Assembly (NCBI GenBank): GCA_949499045.1
Contig: CATEEE010000185.1
Span: 1 to 5,839, forward strand
Reading direction: 5' to 3'
DNA from: Marinobacterium sp. xm-d-530
GTDB lineage: Bacteria > Pseudomonadota > Gammaproteobacteria > Pseudomonadales > Balneatricaceae
DNA length: 5,839 nucleotides
In this document: piece after piece, positions 1 through 5,504 of the stretch
Layout: every line of letters starts with the position of its first letter
How positions within the stretch are numbered: position 1 is the first letter of the stretch
Notes under the pieces: model-generated
What the model saw: only the letters and a program-made list of their open reading frames with translations
Database searches by the model: none
What the model was told of the DNA's origin: nothing
Made by a program: the position numbers and the translations under genes

Positions 1-299
1 CCACTGCTGATCAGCTTTTCATAGCCAAATAGATCGCCAGGACGAACTAAGCGCACAATTTGAGCATTACCCTCATTGTTAAACTTAGTCAGTTTAATGT
101 GGCCTGCACGGAGTGTGTAAATAAGCCCAAGACTCTCGCCCTCATTGTAGATAATATCGCCTGTCTCAAATTTGATGACACGCGTCTGAAAATCTTCAAT
201 CAACGAAAGTTCAGACTCTTTTAGACATCCAAACAGACTCGAAGGCCTAATAGGGCAGGTTAAACAGTGCCCTTGACCAACCAGTGTTCCCATATTCAT
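1..299 (-). CDS. Crp/Fnr-family transcriptional regulator, N-terminal 99 residues (truncated by the window edge)
   Basis: The visible 99 residues cover a cysteine-bearing N-terminus and most of a cyclic-nucleotide-binding-like beta-roll. Family marks are the 'ETGDIIYNEGE' turn (about 45-55), 'LIYTLRAGHIKL' (59-70) and 'LVRPGDLFGYE' (84-94), typical of Crp/Fnr sensor domains. Cysteines lie at 12, 15 and 25 (C-x2-C-x9-C), near where Fnr carries its iron-sulfur ligands, but Fnr has C-x2-C-x5-C, so a cluster is possible rather than shown. The DNA-binding helix and any central fourth cysteine lie outside the window. The start ATG at 299 is supported by an in-frame TGA at 303-305; a second ATG at 293 is possible and has a slightly better-placed GAG. 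The gene follows the cytochrome c4 stop by 11 nt, so it is probably the last visible gene of the operon and may control it through the Fnr-like sites at 5358-5401. Confidence 0.88.
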   Translation of the reverse strand, partial: MNMGTLVGQGHCLTCPIRPSSLFGCLKESELSLIEDFQTRVIKFETGDIIYNEGESLGLIYTLRAGHIKLTKFNNEGNAQIVRLVRPGDLFGYEKLISS

Positions 300-310
300 C
301 GCTCAAGTAG

Positions 311-976
311 TTAGTTAGTCCCACTATAATAGTTGGCTAATGAATCAATTTCACTACTTGTTAGCCTTTGACTTGCTTGGCGCATGACAGAATAGAGATC
401 GGAGTCACGATTACCACTGCGATACATCTGTAAAGCACGCTTAAGCGTCTCTGCAGTTTGGCCAGCAATAGCAGGAGTTCCTTTAATACCACCTTGGCCG
501 CTAAGACCGTGACAAGAGGCACAAGCGGTGATCAGTCGATCTTTATCACCTTCGGTGACCAGAGCAGGTACTGGCTGTTGTGCCAAGGTTGGTGCTGGTA
601 GCGATGCGTAGTAGGCTGCAATATCAGACATATCCTGCTCTGACATAAGATCAGCGACGGCCGTCATGATGTTAGCTCGGTTATCTTCGCTTCGCGCGCC
701 TGACTGGTAGTCCAACAACATCTTGTAGGTGTAGCTCTCCAACTGACCGGCAACGGCTGGCCAACGGTGGGTCGGCGGCAGTCCCTCCTTACCGTGACAT
801 GAGCTGCACATTAAACTTTCGTTCAGTTTTGCACCACGTATCGCATCGCCTGCTGGACGAGTAGACACGGCCTGCCTAAGAGAACTCGATGTCCAATCGG
901 TTGTTTGTGTTGCCTGCTCTGACGCAAAACTGGTCGTAGCAACTAATAGAAGGCCTGAAAGTATTAACTTTTTCAT
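311..976 (-). CDS. Diheme cytochrome c4-type protein, periplasmic
   Basis: A 221-residue exported cytochrome with two haem c attachment sites: CSSCH at 57-61 and CASCH at 152-156. Each starts a class I domain with a likely axial methionine downstream, M104 in 'NIMTAVADLMSEQDMSDIA' and M198 in 'SVMRQASQRL'. The two-domain plan, internal similarity and 'DIAAYYASLP' / 'SLANYYSG' endings are those of cytochrome c4 and of the diheme FccA subunit of flavocytochrome c. A Sec signal peptide is visible (MKKLILSGLLLVATTSFA, cleavage about residue 18). I start at the ATG at 976, which forms an ATGA overlap with the fccB stop and has GAGG about 10 nt upstream; a TTG at 985 would add three residues but sits almost on that GAGG. 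Placed directly after fccB, it is a good candidate for the sulfide dehydrogenase cytochrome subunit or its electron acceptor. Confidence 0.92.
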   Translation of the reverse strand: MKKLILSGLLLVATTSFASEQATQTTDWTSSSLRQAVSTRPAGDAIRGAKLNESLMCSSCHGKEGLPPTHRWPAVAGQLESYTYKMLLDYQSGARSEDNRANIMTAVADLMSEQDMSDIAAYYASLPAPTLAQQPVPALVTEGDKDRLITACASCHGLSGQGGIKGTPAIAGQTAETLKRALQMYRSGNRDSDLYSVMRQASQRLTSSEIDSLANYYSGTN

Positions 977-2307
977 GCGAAACAATCCTCAGTAAATGAC
1001 TTCATCCATGCCTGTTGATAGACCGCACTTAAGCGGCGTTGGGCTTCTGTCGCTTTCAGGTCTTGGAGGCCCGGAGCCTCTTTTTTAGAGATTTTTCCAT
1101 CTCTAAGCTCATAAACTGCCGATACAAAGAAACCGTAATCTGAGCCTGCCAATGCGTAACAGGTGTTTTCGAATGCTGGGCTTTGTTCAGGTGTATCTCC
1201 CGCTAATAGGTGCGCAATAGCATAAGCTGCTACTTTTGCTTGGGTGTTAGCGGCAAAGCCTGATTTAGGCATAGCATCTGCGATAGAAGCATCGCCAAGC
1301 ACGTGAACATTTGCGATCTTTTGTGACTCAAAGGTTACCCGATTGACAGGGCACCATCCTTGTTCATTAGTAAGGCCAAACTGTTGAGCAATTTTGCCGG
1401 CTTTCATTGGAGGCACGATATTGATGACATCTGCTTTGATATTGCCACCCTCAGTTTTGACGCTCATATTGGCCGCGTCGAAAGTGAGTGGGGTACCGCC
1501 ATCTTTACCCGGAATCCAGTCGATCATCCCAGGAGTTGAGTGTTCAACAACGTCGTCTGGCATGTCATCCATAAATTCCATAGGAATGTTGTAGCCGTAT
1601 AGACGGTTCCAACCCAATAGGAAGTTGTTGCCCGCGGTAAATTTGTCCTTAGGGTCTGTAATAATTACTTTGCCCGTTGGATTGTGTTTCTGCATCCACT
1701 CTGCAATCAGCGCTCCTCGCTCATAGGGCCCTGGAGGGCAGCGGTATGGGTTTGGCGGAGCAACGATCAGCATGGTGCCACCTTGGCGCATAGTTTTAAT
1801 CTGATCACGGAGTAGAGAGGTTTGTGATCCTGGAATCCAGCCAGAAGGTGCTTTGGTTTCGGCTAGCTCTTTTGAATACCCTTCGACCCTTTCGTAGTTT
1901 AGTTCTATACCCGGTGAAACAACCAACCGATCATAGGCATAGTCAGTACCAGAGGCGGTTTTAATGATCTTGCGATCGGCATCAAGCCCTATCGCACGAT
2001 CAATAGCCACCTTAATGCCATATTGATTGCGTAGCACATCATAGTTTACTTCAAGGTCCGACATATTGACGTGACCGGTCAGTACCTCTGATGAACCGTA
2101 CGGGCGAATGTAAATTGGATTCTGTTCGATGATCGTAACATCAACATCGGGTGCTTTGCGTCGAAGGTATTTGGCAAATGTTGCACCGCCAACACCTCCA
2201 CCAATTACAACAACTTTGGCTTTGTTGGCCGCAAAAGAGCCGGCAGGTAGAACAGCGGTTGCACTAAATGCAGCGGCAAGGGATAAAAATTCGCGACGTG
2301 AGATCAT
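973..2307 (-). CDS. fccB: Flavocytochrome c sulfide dehydrogenase flavoprotein subunit (FccB/SoxF type), Tat-exported
   Basis: This 444-residue FAD protein should oxidise sulfide to sulfur or polysulfide in the periplasm and pass electrons to cytochrome c. A twin-arginine signal (S-R-R-E-F-L at 3-8, hydrophobic stretch, AGSFA near 22-26) precedes a Rossmann FAD motif, GGGVGG at 36-41. The two redox-active cysteines of the family are both present: C190 in 'PYRCPPGPYERG' and C319 in 'GWCPVN'. The second FAD motif is 'VHVLGDA' at 334-340. The C-terminus matches the FCSD extension rather than the membrane-binding helices of sulfide:quinone reductase. Odd point: where the Allochromatium enzyme has the cysteine that binds FAD covalently, just before 'SNEVIGG', this protein has P69 before 'SSEVLTG', so flavin is probably not cysteine-linked. 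The start overlaps the upstream cytochrome stop as ATGA. Cytochromes on both sides supply candidate partners. Confidence 0.93.
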   Translation of the reverse strand: MISRREFLSLAAAFSATAVLPAGSFAANKAKVVVIGGGVGGATFAKYLRRKAPDVDVTIIEQNPIYIRPYGSSEVLTGHVNMSDLEVNYDVLRNQYGIKVAIDRAIGLDADRKIIKTASGTDYAYDRLVVSPGIELNYERVEGYSKELAETKAPSGWIPGSQTSLLRDQIKTMRQGGTMLIVAPPNPYRCPPGPYERGALIAEWMQKHNPTGKVIITDPKDKFTAGNNFLLGWNRLYGYNIPMEFMDDMPDDVVEHSTPGMIDWIPGKDGGTPLTFDAANMSVKTEGGNIKADVINIVPPMKAGKIAQQFGLTNEQGWCPVNRVTFESQKIANVHVLGDASIADAMPKSGFAANTQAKVAAYAIAHLLAGDTPEQSPAFENTCYALAGSDYGFFVSAVYELRDGKISKKEAPGLQDLKATEAQRRLSAVYQQAWMKSFTEDCFA

Positions 2308-2606
2308 TTCTCTTCTCCCGTAGGCAGTGCTTCAAAATATTTAGCCATCGCTGCAATCTCATCATCAGAGAGTGCTAAAGCGACATTTCGCATAATTGTT
2401 GAAGCGCGTTCGTTGTTACGGAAATCTTGCATTGTCTGAATGAAAACATCAGCCTTAAGTCCTGCAATACTGATGAGCGCGGAGTTTTCCACAATACCGT
2501 CTGTTCCATGACAGCCGGCACAATTATTCGCCATAATCTCTGCTCGCTCATCGGCAAAGGCTGAAGACGATAGGAGTAGGGCGCTTAATATCATTACTTT
2601 TTTCAT
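2304..2606 (-). CDS. Small monoheme cytochrome c, periplasmic
   Basis: A 100-residue class I cytochrome c with a Sec signal peptide (MKKVMILSALLLSSSAFA, cleavage about 18) and one haem site, CAGCH at 29-33. The likely axial methionine is M72 in 'TIMRNVALALSDDEIAAMAKYF', the pattern of cytochrome c553/c4-like single domains. The start is set by the Shine-Dalgarno AAGGAG at 2613-2618, which overlaps the stop codon of the preceding gene and lies 6 nt from the ATG at 2606; an ATG at 2612 touches the ribosome site and is unlikely. A longer in-frame reading back to 2786 would overlap the upstream membrane gene by about 170 nt and bury the signal peptide, so I reject it. It ends in an ATGA overlap with fccB, so the two are probably co-translated. 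It may be the FccA-like partner of FccB or a shuttle to the fused cytochrome domain upstream. Confidence 0.92.
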   Translation of the reverse strand: MKKVMILSALLLSSSAFADERAEIMANNCAGCHGTDGIVENSALISIAGLKADVFIQTMQDFRNNERASTIMRNVALALSDDEIAAMAKYFEALPTGEEK

Positions 2607-2616
2607 CGTCATCTCC

Positions 2617-3840
2617 TTACTGTGCCCATACCCAGAATCCGACGGCAAAGTAGTGCACGATCCAGATTGCGATGATGTAAATGGTCCAGTTGCCCAGGCG
2701 TGAGATAGCCACAGATGGAGTGTAGGTCCCCTCTGTTTGACCCGCCTGCCACGCAACAGTGAGTAGGTATGTACACGCCATACCACCGACTACCGCGAAA
2801 GTCGCAAAGAACAGAATAGTGCTGTACCAATCCATGTTGATTGGGTAGTCCATTGGGTTGTAGCCAGACTCAACGACGAGAGCGAACCAGCGAATGATTT
2901 CACGATCAACCGCAACCAGTGCGATTACTACAAATGCGATCGCTACTAACCAGTAGGCGGTGTAGCCGTTGTTAATCTTTGCGCCAAATAGGGTTGGCAC
3001 CATTGCTAATGCGATCAACGCAACGGCCGTGATATAGAGCATTGGATTGGTTAAGAACTCAGCTTGGTTCTCTGGCAGATTGGCCATCCAGATAGCGCCA
3101 ATAATTAGCGAGACAATAGAACCCTGTGTAAGCAGTTTACGTGCTAGTGCATGCACAAATTCAAGATATCCTGAGTCGCTACCAGGACGAACGCTGATGT
3201 AGTGGCGGTAGCCGTAAAGCCATGCGCCGGTCACAGGTGCTGCGAGGGCGATCATAAAGATGAAGCGCGCCCAGTTGATTGAGTGTAACTGAGTGCCGCT
3301 GGCATCGATCTGACCCTGTGGTGCATACCACTCCATCCACTGATCAGGCGATAGCATTTGATTGGTAAGGGTATGCATGATCAGACCCACCAAAATAAAC
3401 AGTGCGAGCGATAGAATCATGCTGCCAGGGCATTTCGTCTTGTTCTGAGTTAGATCTTCATTTTTAAAGTAGAAGAGGTAGATCAACAGATAAGCGATCG
3501 ACAGGATGATGATAAATCCAATTACCCACCAAGCGGATAGCACGTTCGAGGTGTACCAGAAAGGATCGTAGATAACCTGTACGAACAGCAGCGGCGCAAC
3601 GCCAATAACCACGGCTACGGAAACCGCAATTTTTGCGGTCGATAGCATGGCATTCGCAAGCTGACGCCAGTAGCTGTCTTGGCTTAATGCTCCACGAATG
3701 GTCAGTGCCGCTCCGCCCAGCATAACGTGTACCGCAAACATGTGTAGCGCAAAGGTGACGACACCGAGCACTAAGAAAAGAATCGGATGTGAGGGAACCC
3801 CAGCGACATCACGAAGTGCGTATAAAGAGTCTACATTCAT
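2617..3840 (-). CDS. CydA-like polytopic membrane protein, second subunit of a bd-superfamily-like complex
   Basis: A 407-residue membrane protein with about ten predicted transmembrane segments (roughly 18-48, 60-90, 97-125, 139-162, 186-210, 231-255, 261-283, 290-310, 337-363, 381-405). It looks paralogous to the protein encoded just upstream: helix 1 of both carries an H-x4-H pair (H33 and H38 here, in 'LHMFAVHVMLGGA'), and the fifth helix has an arginine (R192) at the same place. By eye, helix 1 aligns with the haem-ligand helix of E. coli CydA. It lacks a glutamate equivalent to E116 of its neighbour and has no fused cytochrome. H156 in 'LIMHTLTNQML' is a further possible haem ligand. 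The start ATG at 3840 follows AAGGAG (3848-3853), which overlaps the upstream TAA. I infer the second half of a heterodimer, by analogy with CydA/CydB or archaeal CydAA'. It could instead be a cytochrome b-like subunit of unknown function. Confidence 0.75.
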   Translation of the reverse strand: MNVDSLYALRDVAGVPSHPILFLVLGVVTFALHMFAVHVMLGGAALTIRGALSQDSYWRQLANAMLSTAKIAVSVAVVIGVAPLLFVQVIYDPFWYTSNVLSAWWVIGFIIILSIAYLLIYLFYFKNEDLTQNKTKCPGSMILSLALFILVGLIMHTLTNQMLSPDQWMEWYAPQGQIDASGTQLHSINWARFIFMIALAAPVTGAWLYGYRHYISVRPGSDSGYLEFVHALARKLLTQGSIVSLIIGAIWMANLPENQAEFLTNPMLYITAVALIALAMVPTLFGAKINNGYTAYWLVAIAFVVIALVAVDREIIRWFALVVESGYNPMDYPINMDWYSTILFFATFAVVGGMACTYLLTVAWQAGQTEGTYTPSVAISRLGNWTIYIIAIWIVHYFAVGFWVWAQ

Positions 3841-3851
3841 TGTGATACTCC

Positions 3852-5246
3852 TTAGTGAGACTGAGTCACAGTGATCGGGTTACCCTGATCCGCTGCAATT
3901 TCAATAGATTGATCTTTCAACTGACGAATAAAGCTTGCCAGTGCTAGCGCTTCATCTTGTTGAAGGGGAATTTGTGGCATATAGAGCGTGGTTCCACTCG
4001 ATAGTGCAGCTCTTAGGTAGGCCGCTATATCTGATTCGCTAGAATCATCACCAAAGTAGTTTGCCAGCGGGCGAATCCCTGTATCGGTCAATGAATGACA
4101 GTTTGAACAGGTGTTCAATGCCAGTGCTTGGCCAACCGCCTCTTTATTAGAATCAGTTACCGTGCGTAGCTCTTCAGGCAGGAAGATCAGTGAATTGGTG
4201 AAACCATGCTCTTCAATGGTTGGAATCTCACTGTGAATACCCAGTCCTGGTACATCTCGGCCAATCACTTGGTTCGAGTAGACGTAACCACCCGCAACAT
4301 AGGGCTTACGGATTGACTCACGTGCTACCTCTTCTGGCCAAAGACCGAAGACTAGGATAACAACTGTCATAACCCCTGCGATGGCCGGTTTTAGCAGTTT
4401 AGGTGCAGCTAGAGTGGCTGCGAAATAGGCCATGATACCGCCCATGACTGAAATTAGAGCAGGCGTGAAGTACTCAGGTAGGCGGTTCTCCATCACCAGC
4501 TCAGCGGTTGCTGGAATGGTTGATAGGTACCATTTGAATAGACCAAGACCGGCTGCAGTTGCTACCAAACCTAGAATCGCCAAACGACGAACCATCTCTT
4601 TACGGAAATCGATGTCTTTAATCGATGAGGCAACAATGCCACCGACGACCGCCGTCATGGTGAACATAAACGCAGTTCGCATCGCCAGTTGTGCAAAGGT
4701 GTTGGCACCGTAGAAACCGTTCAAGTAACCGCCTTCGGTGTACCAGTTCTCATTACCAGGCATCAGCATGAACGACAGAATACCGATGATGATCAGCATA
4801 GTTGTGTAAGAGGCTAGGCCAAAGATGATACTGATGCGCAGGTGTGTTTTTTGATCCACCTTATTCACCAAGTAGACGATCATGTAGACGCCGATAACCT
4901 CGATGACAAAGAAGACCCACTCCGTCGCCCACTTCCAGACAAAGCTATGAATCAGTGCCGAGATACCACGCGGGCTGCCAACTGTGGTCGAGAACCAGAT
5001 GCCTGGCCCTGTAATTGAACCCAATACATACGAGAAGACCAACAGAAACAGGCCGTAACGACGAATGTAGTCGAGAAGCTCTGGGCGATTCTTTCGGTAA
5101 GCAACTACCGCAAGGTAAGAGAAAACAAGTGCCGCACCCACTGACGTGTGAGAAAAGAGCACGTGAATGGTCGCGATAATACCAATGATCCAACCCGAAC
5201 CGAGTGTCGGTTCAAACCAGACTGGATAGAGTCCTAGCATCTCCAT
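3852..5246 (-). CDS. CydA-like (cytochrome bd superfamily) membrane protein with fused C-terminal cytochrome c domain
   Basis: A 464-residue protein with about eight transmembrane helices (17-303), then a periplasmic linker and a class I cytochrome c domain with CSNCH at 380-384 and probable methionine ligand M423 ('YMPQIPL'). By eye against E. coli CydA as I recall it, H28 in 'IHVLFSHTSVG' matches H19 in 'YHFLFVPLTLG', E116 in 'FFVIEVIGV' matches E107, and 'SITGPGIWFSTTVG' matches 'VATGIPMEFQFGTNW'. The b558 ligand H186 is replaced by R190, and no quinol-loop 'GRQPW' motif is present. This suggests the active-site haem pair is kept while the quinol site is lost, with electrons entering through the fused cytochrome c. 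It is the first gene of the operon; the ATG at 5246 has AAGGGGA 8-9 nt upstream, and M3 (5240) is a weaker alternative. Oxidase activity is inferred; NO or another acceptor is possible. Confidence 0.8.
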   Translation of the reverse strand: MEMLGLYPVWFEPTLGSGWIIGIIATIHVLFSHTSVGAALVFSYLAVVAYRKNRPELLDYIRRYGLFLLVFSYVLGSITGPGIWFSTTVGSPRGISALIHSFVWKWATEWVFFVIEVIGVYMIVYLVNKVDQKTHLRISIIFGLASYTTMLIIIGILSFMLMPGNENWYTEGGYLNGFYGANTFAQLAMRTAFMFTMTAVVGGIVASSIKDIDFRKEMVRRLAILGLVATAAGLGLFKWYLSTIPATAELVMENRLPEYFTPALISVMGGIMAYFAATLAAPKLLKPAIAGVMTVVILVFGLWPEEVARESIRKPYVAGGYVYSNQVIGRDVPGLGIHSEIPTIEEHGFTNSLIFLPEELRTVTDSNKEAVGQALALNTCSNCHSLTDTGIRPLANYFGDDSSESDIAAYLRAALSSGTTLYMPQIPLQQDEALALASFIRQLKDQSIEIAADQGNPITVTQSH

Positions 5247-5277
5247 TGAATAGTTCCCCTTGAAGACGATACGTTTT

Positions 5278-5292
5278 GGGGAGCACCTCCCC
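5278..5292 (-). other. GC-rich 6-bp hairpin in the operon leader
   Basis: On the minus strand the sequence reads GGGGAG-GTG-CTCCCC, a perfect six-pair stem with a three-base loop, about 30 nt before the start codon of the first operon gene. No T-run follows in either direction, so it is not an intrinsic terminator. It could stabilise the 5' end of the mRNA or affect translation, if transcription starts upstream of it. Confidence 0.45.
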
Positions 5293-5301
5293 GCTCAATG
5301 A

Positions 5302-5315
5302 TCGAGTCATCTCGA
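5302..5315 (-). other. Short dyad TCGAG-N4-CTCGA in the operon leader
   Basis: A perfect 5-bp inverted repeat with a 4-nt loop lies just upstream of the GC-rich hairpin at 5278-5292. It may be a second leader hairpin or a protein-binding dyad. Its half-site differs from the TTGCG half-sites further upstream. Short dyads of this size arise by chance, so the call is weak. Confidence 0.25.
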
Positions 5316-5357
5316 CCAGCTTGGTGTGCAGTATCTATTCATGCAGTGATCGCCGCA

Positions 5358-5371
5358 TTGCGAATCCGCAA
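5358..5371. promoter_or_regulatory. Fnr-architecture perfect dyad TTGCG-N4-CGCAA
   Basis: A perfect 14-bp inverted repeat (TTGCG AATC CGCAA) with the 5-N4-5 geometry of Fnr/Dnr/FixK/NnrR-type boxes (classical TTGAT-N4-ATCAA). Its centre lies about 118 nt upstream of the operon start codon. A Crp/Fnr-family regulator is encoded at the far end of the same operon, making it the obvious candidate binder (inference). Confidence 0.5.
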
Positions 5372-5387
5372 CAGGCCTTATGCACCA

Positions 5388-5401
5388 TTGCGATAAATCA
5401 A
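5388..5401. promoter_or_regulatory. Second Fnr-like site TTGCG-N4-ATCAA
   Basis: TTGCG ATAA ATCAA matches eight of ten specified bases of the Fnr/Anr consensus TTGAT-N4-ATCAA. One half-site is the same TTGCG as in the dyad at 5358-5371, and the two sites start exactly 30 bp apart, close to three helical turns, so two dimers could sit on the same face of the DNA. If the predicted plus-strand promoter starts near 5466, this site is centred at -71.5, a usual class I activator distance. Confidence 0.55.
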
Positions 5402-5422
5402 AACAGGGTGTGCTGAATTAAT

Positions 5423-5438
5423 ATTAGGTATTGCTAAT
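5423..5438. promoter_or_regulatory. Inverted repeat ATTAG-N6-CTAAT, copy 1 (operator candidate)
   Basis: A perfect 5-bp inverted repeat with a 6-bp spacer (GTATTG) that covers the predicted -35 of the plus-strand gene. The same architecture recurs 34 bp downstream at 5457-5472, and further CTAAT half-sites lie at 5450 and 5487. The repetition over a promoter suggests a repressor operator, for example of the ArsR or Crp/Fnr type. The regulator is not identifiable from the window. Confidence 0.5.
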
Positions 5439-5459
5439 TTAATGTTTTGCTAATATATT
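5431..5459 (+). promoter_or_regulatory. Sigma70-like promoter for the plus-strand membrane gene
   Basis: The -35 candidate TTGCTA (5431-5436) and -10 candidate TATATT (5454-5459, five of six to TATAAT) are separated by exactly 17 bp. The predicted transcription start is near 5466, giving a leader of about 39 nt before the ATG at 5505. The inverted repeats overlap both elements, so it is probably regulated. Confidence 0.5.
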
Positions 5460-5472
5460 AGAAAAATCTAAT
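5457..5472. promoter_or_regulatory. Inverted repeat ATTAG-N6-CTAAT, copy 2 (operator candidate)
   Basis: This repeats the geometry and half-sites of 5423-5438, with spacer AAAAAT. It covers the end of the predicted -10 and the predicted transcription start near 5466. Together with CTAAT at 5450-5454 its left arm also makes a perfect 12-bp palindrome (CTAATATATTAG, 5450-5461). The position is typical for steric repression. Confidence 0.5.
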
Positions 5473-5504
5473 ACATTATGGTTTAACTAATTTGGAGATC
5501 TCCC

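Larger units (their letters stand above)
5247..5504. promoter_or_regulatory. Divergent control region between the minus-strand operon and the plus-strand membrane gene
   Basis: This 258-bp stretch contains no convincing gene. From left to right it holds two short hairpins in the presumed leader of the minus-strand operon (5278-5315), a TGCAGT direct repeat (5327-5332 and 5342-5347), two Fnr-architecture sites (5358-5371, 5388-5401), and an AT-rich block (5417-5491) with a sigma70-like promoter and repeated ATTAG/CTAAT half-sites reading toward the plus-strand gene. I could not find a convincing sigma70 promoter for the minus-strand operon; GATACT at 5330-5335 (minus strand) is a weak -10 without a good -35, which would fit an activator-dependent promoter. 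Confidence 0.8.

Noticed and set aside
977..985. A TTG start at 985 for the diheme cytochrome
   Set aside because: It lies almost on the GAGG ribosome site. The ATG at 976 overlaps the fccB stop as ATGA and begins directly with a signal peptide.
973..2307. Sulfide:quinone oxidoreductase
   Set aside because: The 'CPPGPYERG' and 'GWCPVN' motifs, the Tat signal and the adjacent cytochromes c indicate FCSD, and there is no C-terminal membrane-binding helix pair.
1394..2323. Plus-strand open frames at 1394-1594 and 2129-2323
   Set aside because: They run antisense inside fccB, have no recognisable motif or ribosome site, and their composition is that of the reverse of a real gene.
2607..2786. 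An N-terminal extension of the monoheme cytochrome c back to 2786
   Set aside because: It would overlap the CydA-like gene by about 170 nt in another frame and place the signal peptide inside the protein. The ATG at 2606 has an ideal AAGGAG 6 nt upstream.
2375..2830. Minus-strand open frames at 2375-2557 and 2609-2830
   Set aside because: They are out-of-frame shadows of the monoheme cytochrome and of the second CydA-like gene.
4432..5193. Open frames at 4432-4713 (plus) and 4945-5193 (minus)
   Set aside because: Both lie inside the CydA-like/cytochrome c fusion gene in other frames and show no protein-like features.
3852..5246. Canonical quinol oxidase subunit CydA
   Set aside because: The quinol-loop signature and the H186-equivalent are not seen, CydB is absent, and a cytochrome c domain is fused at the C-terminus.
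5278..5292. The GC-rich hairpin as an intrinsic terminator
   Set aside because: No T-tract follows the stem in either direction, and it lies between divergent genes where no terminator is expected.
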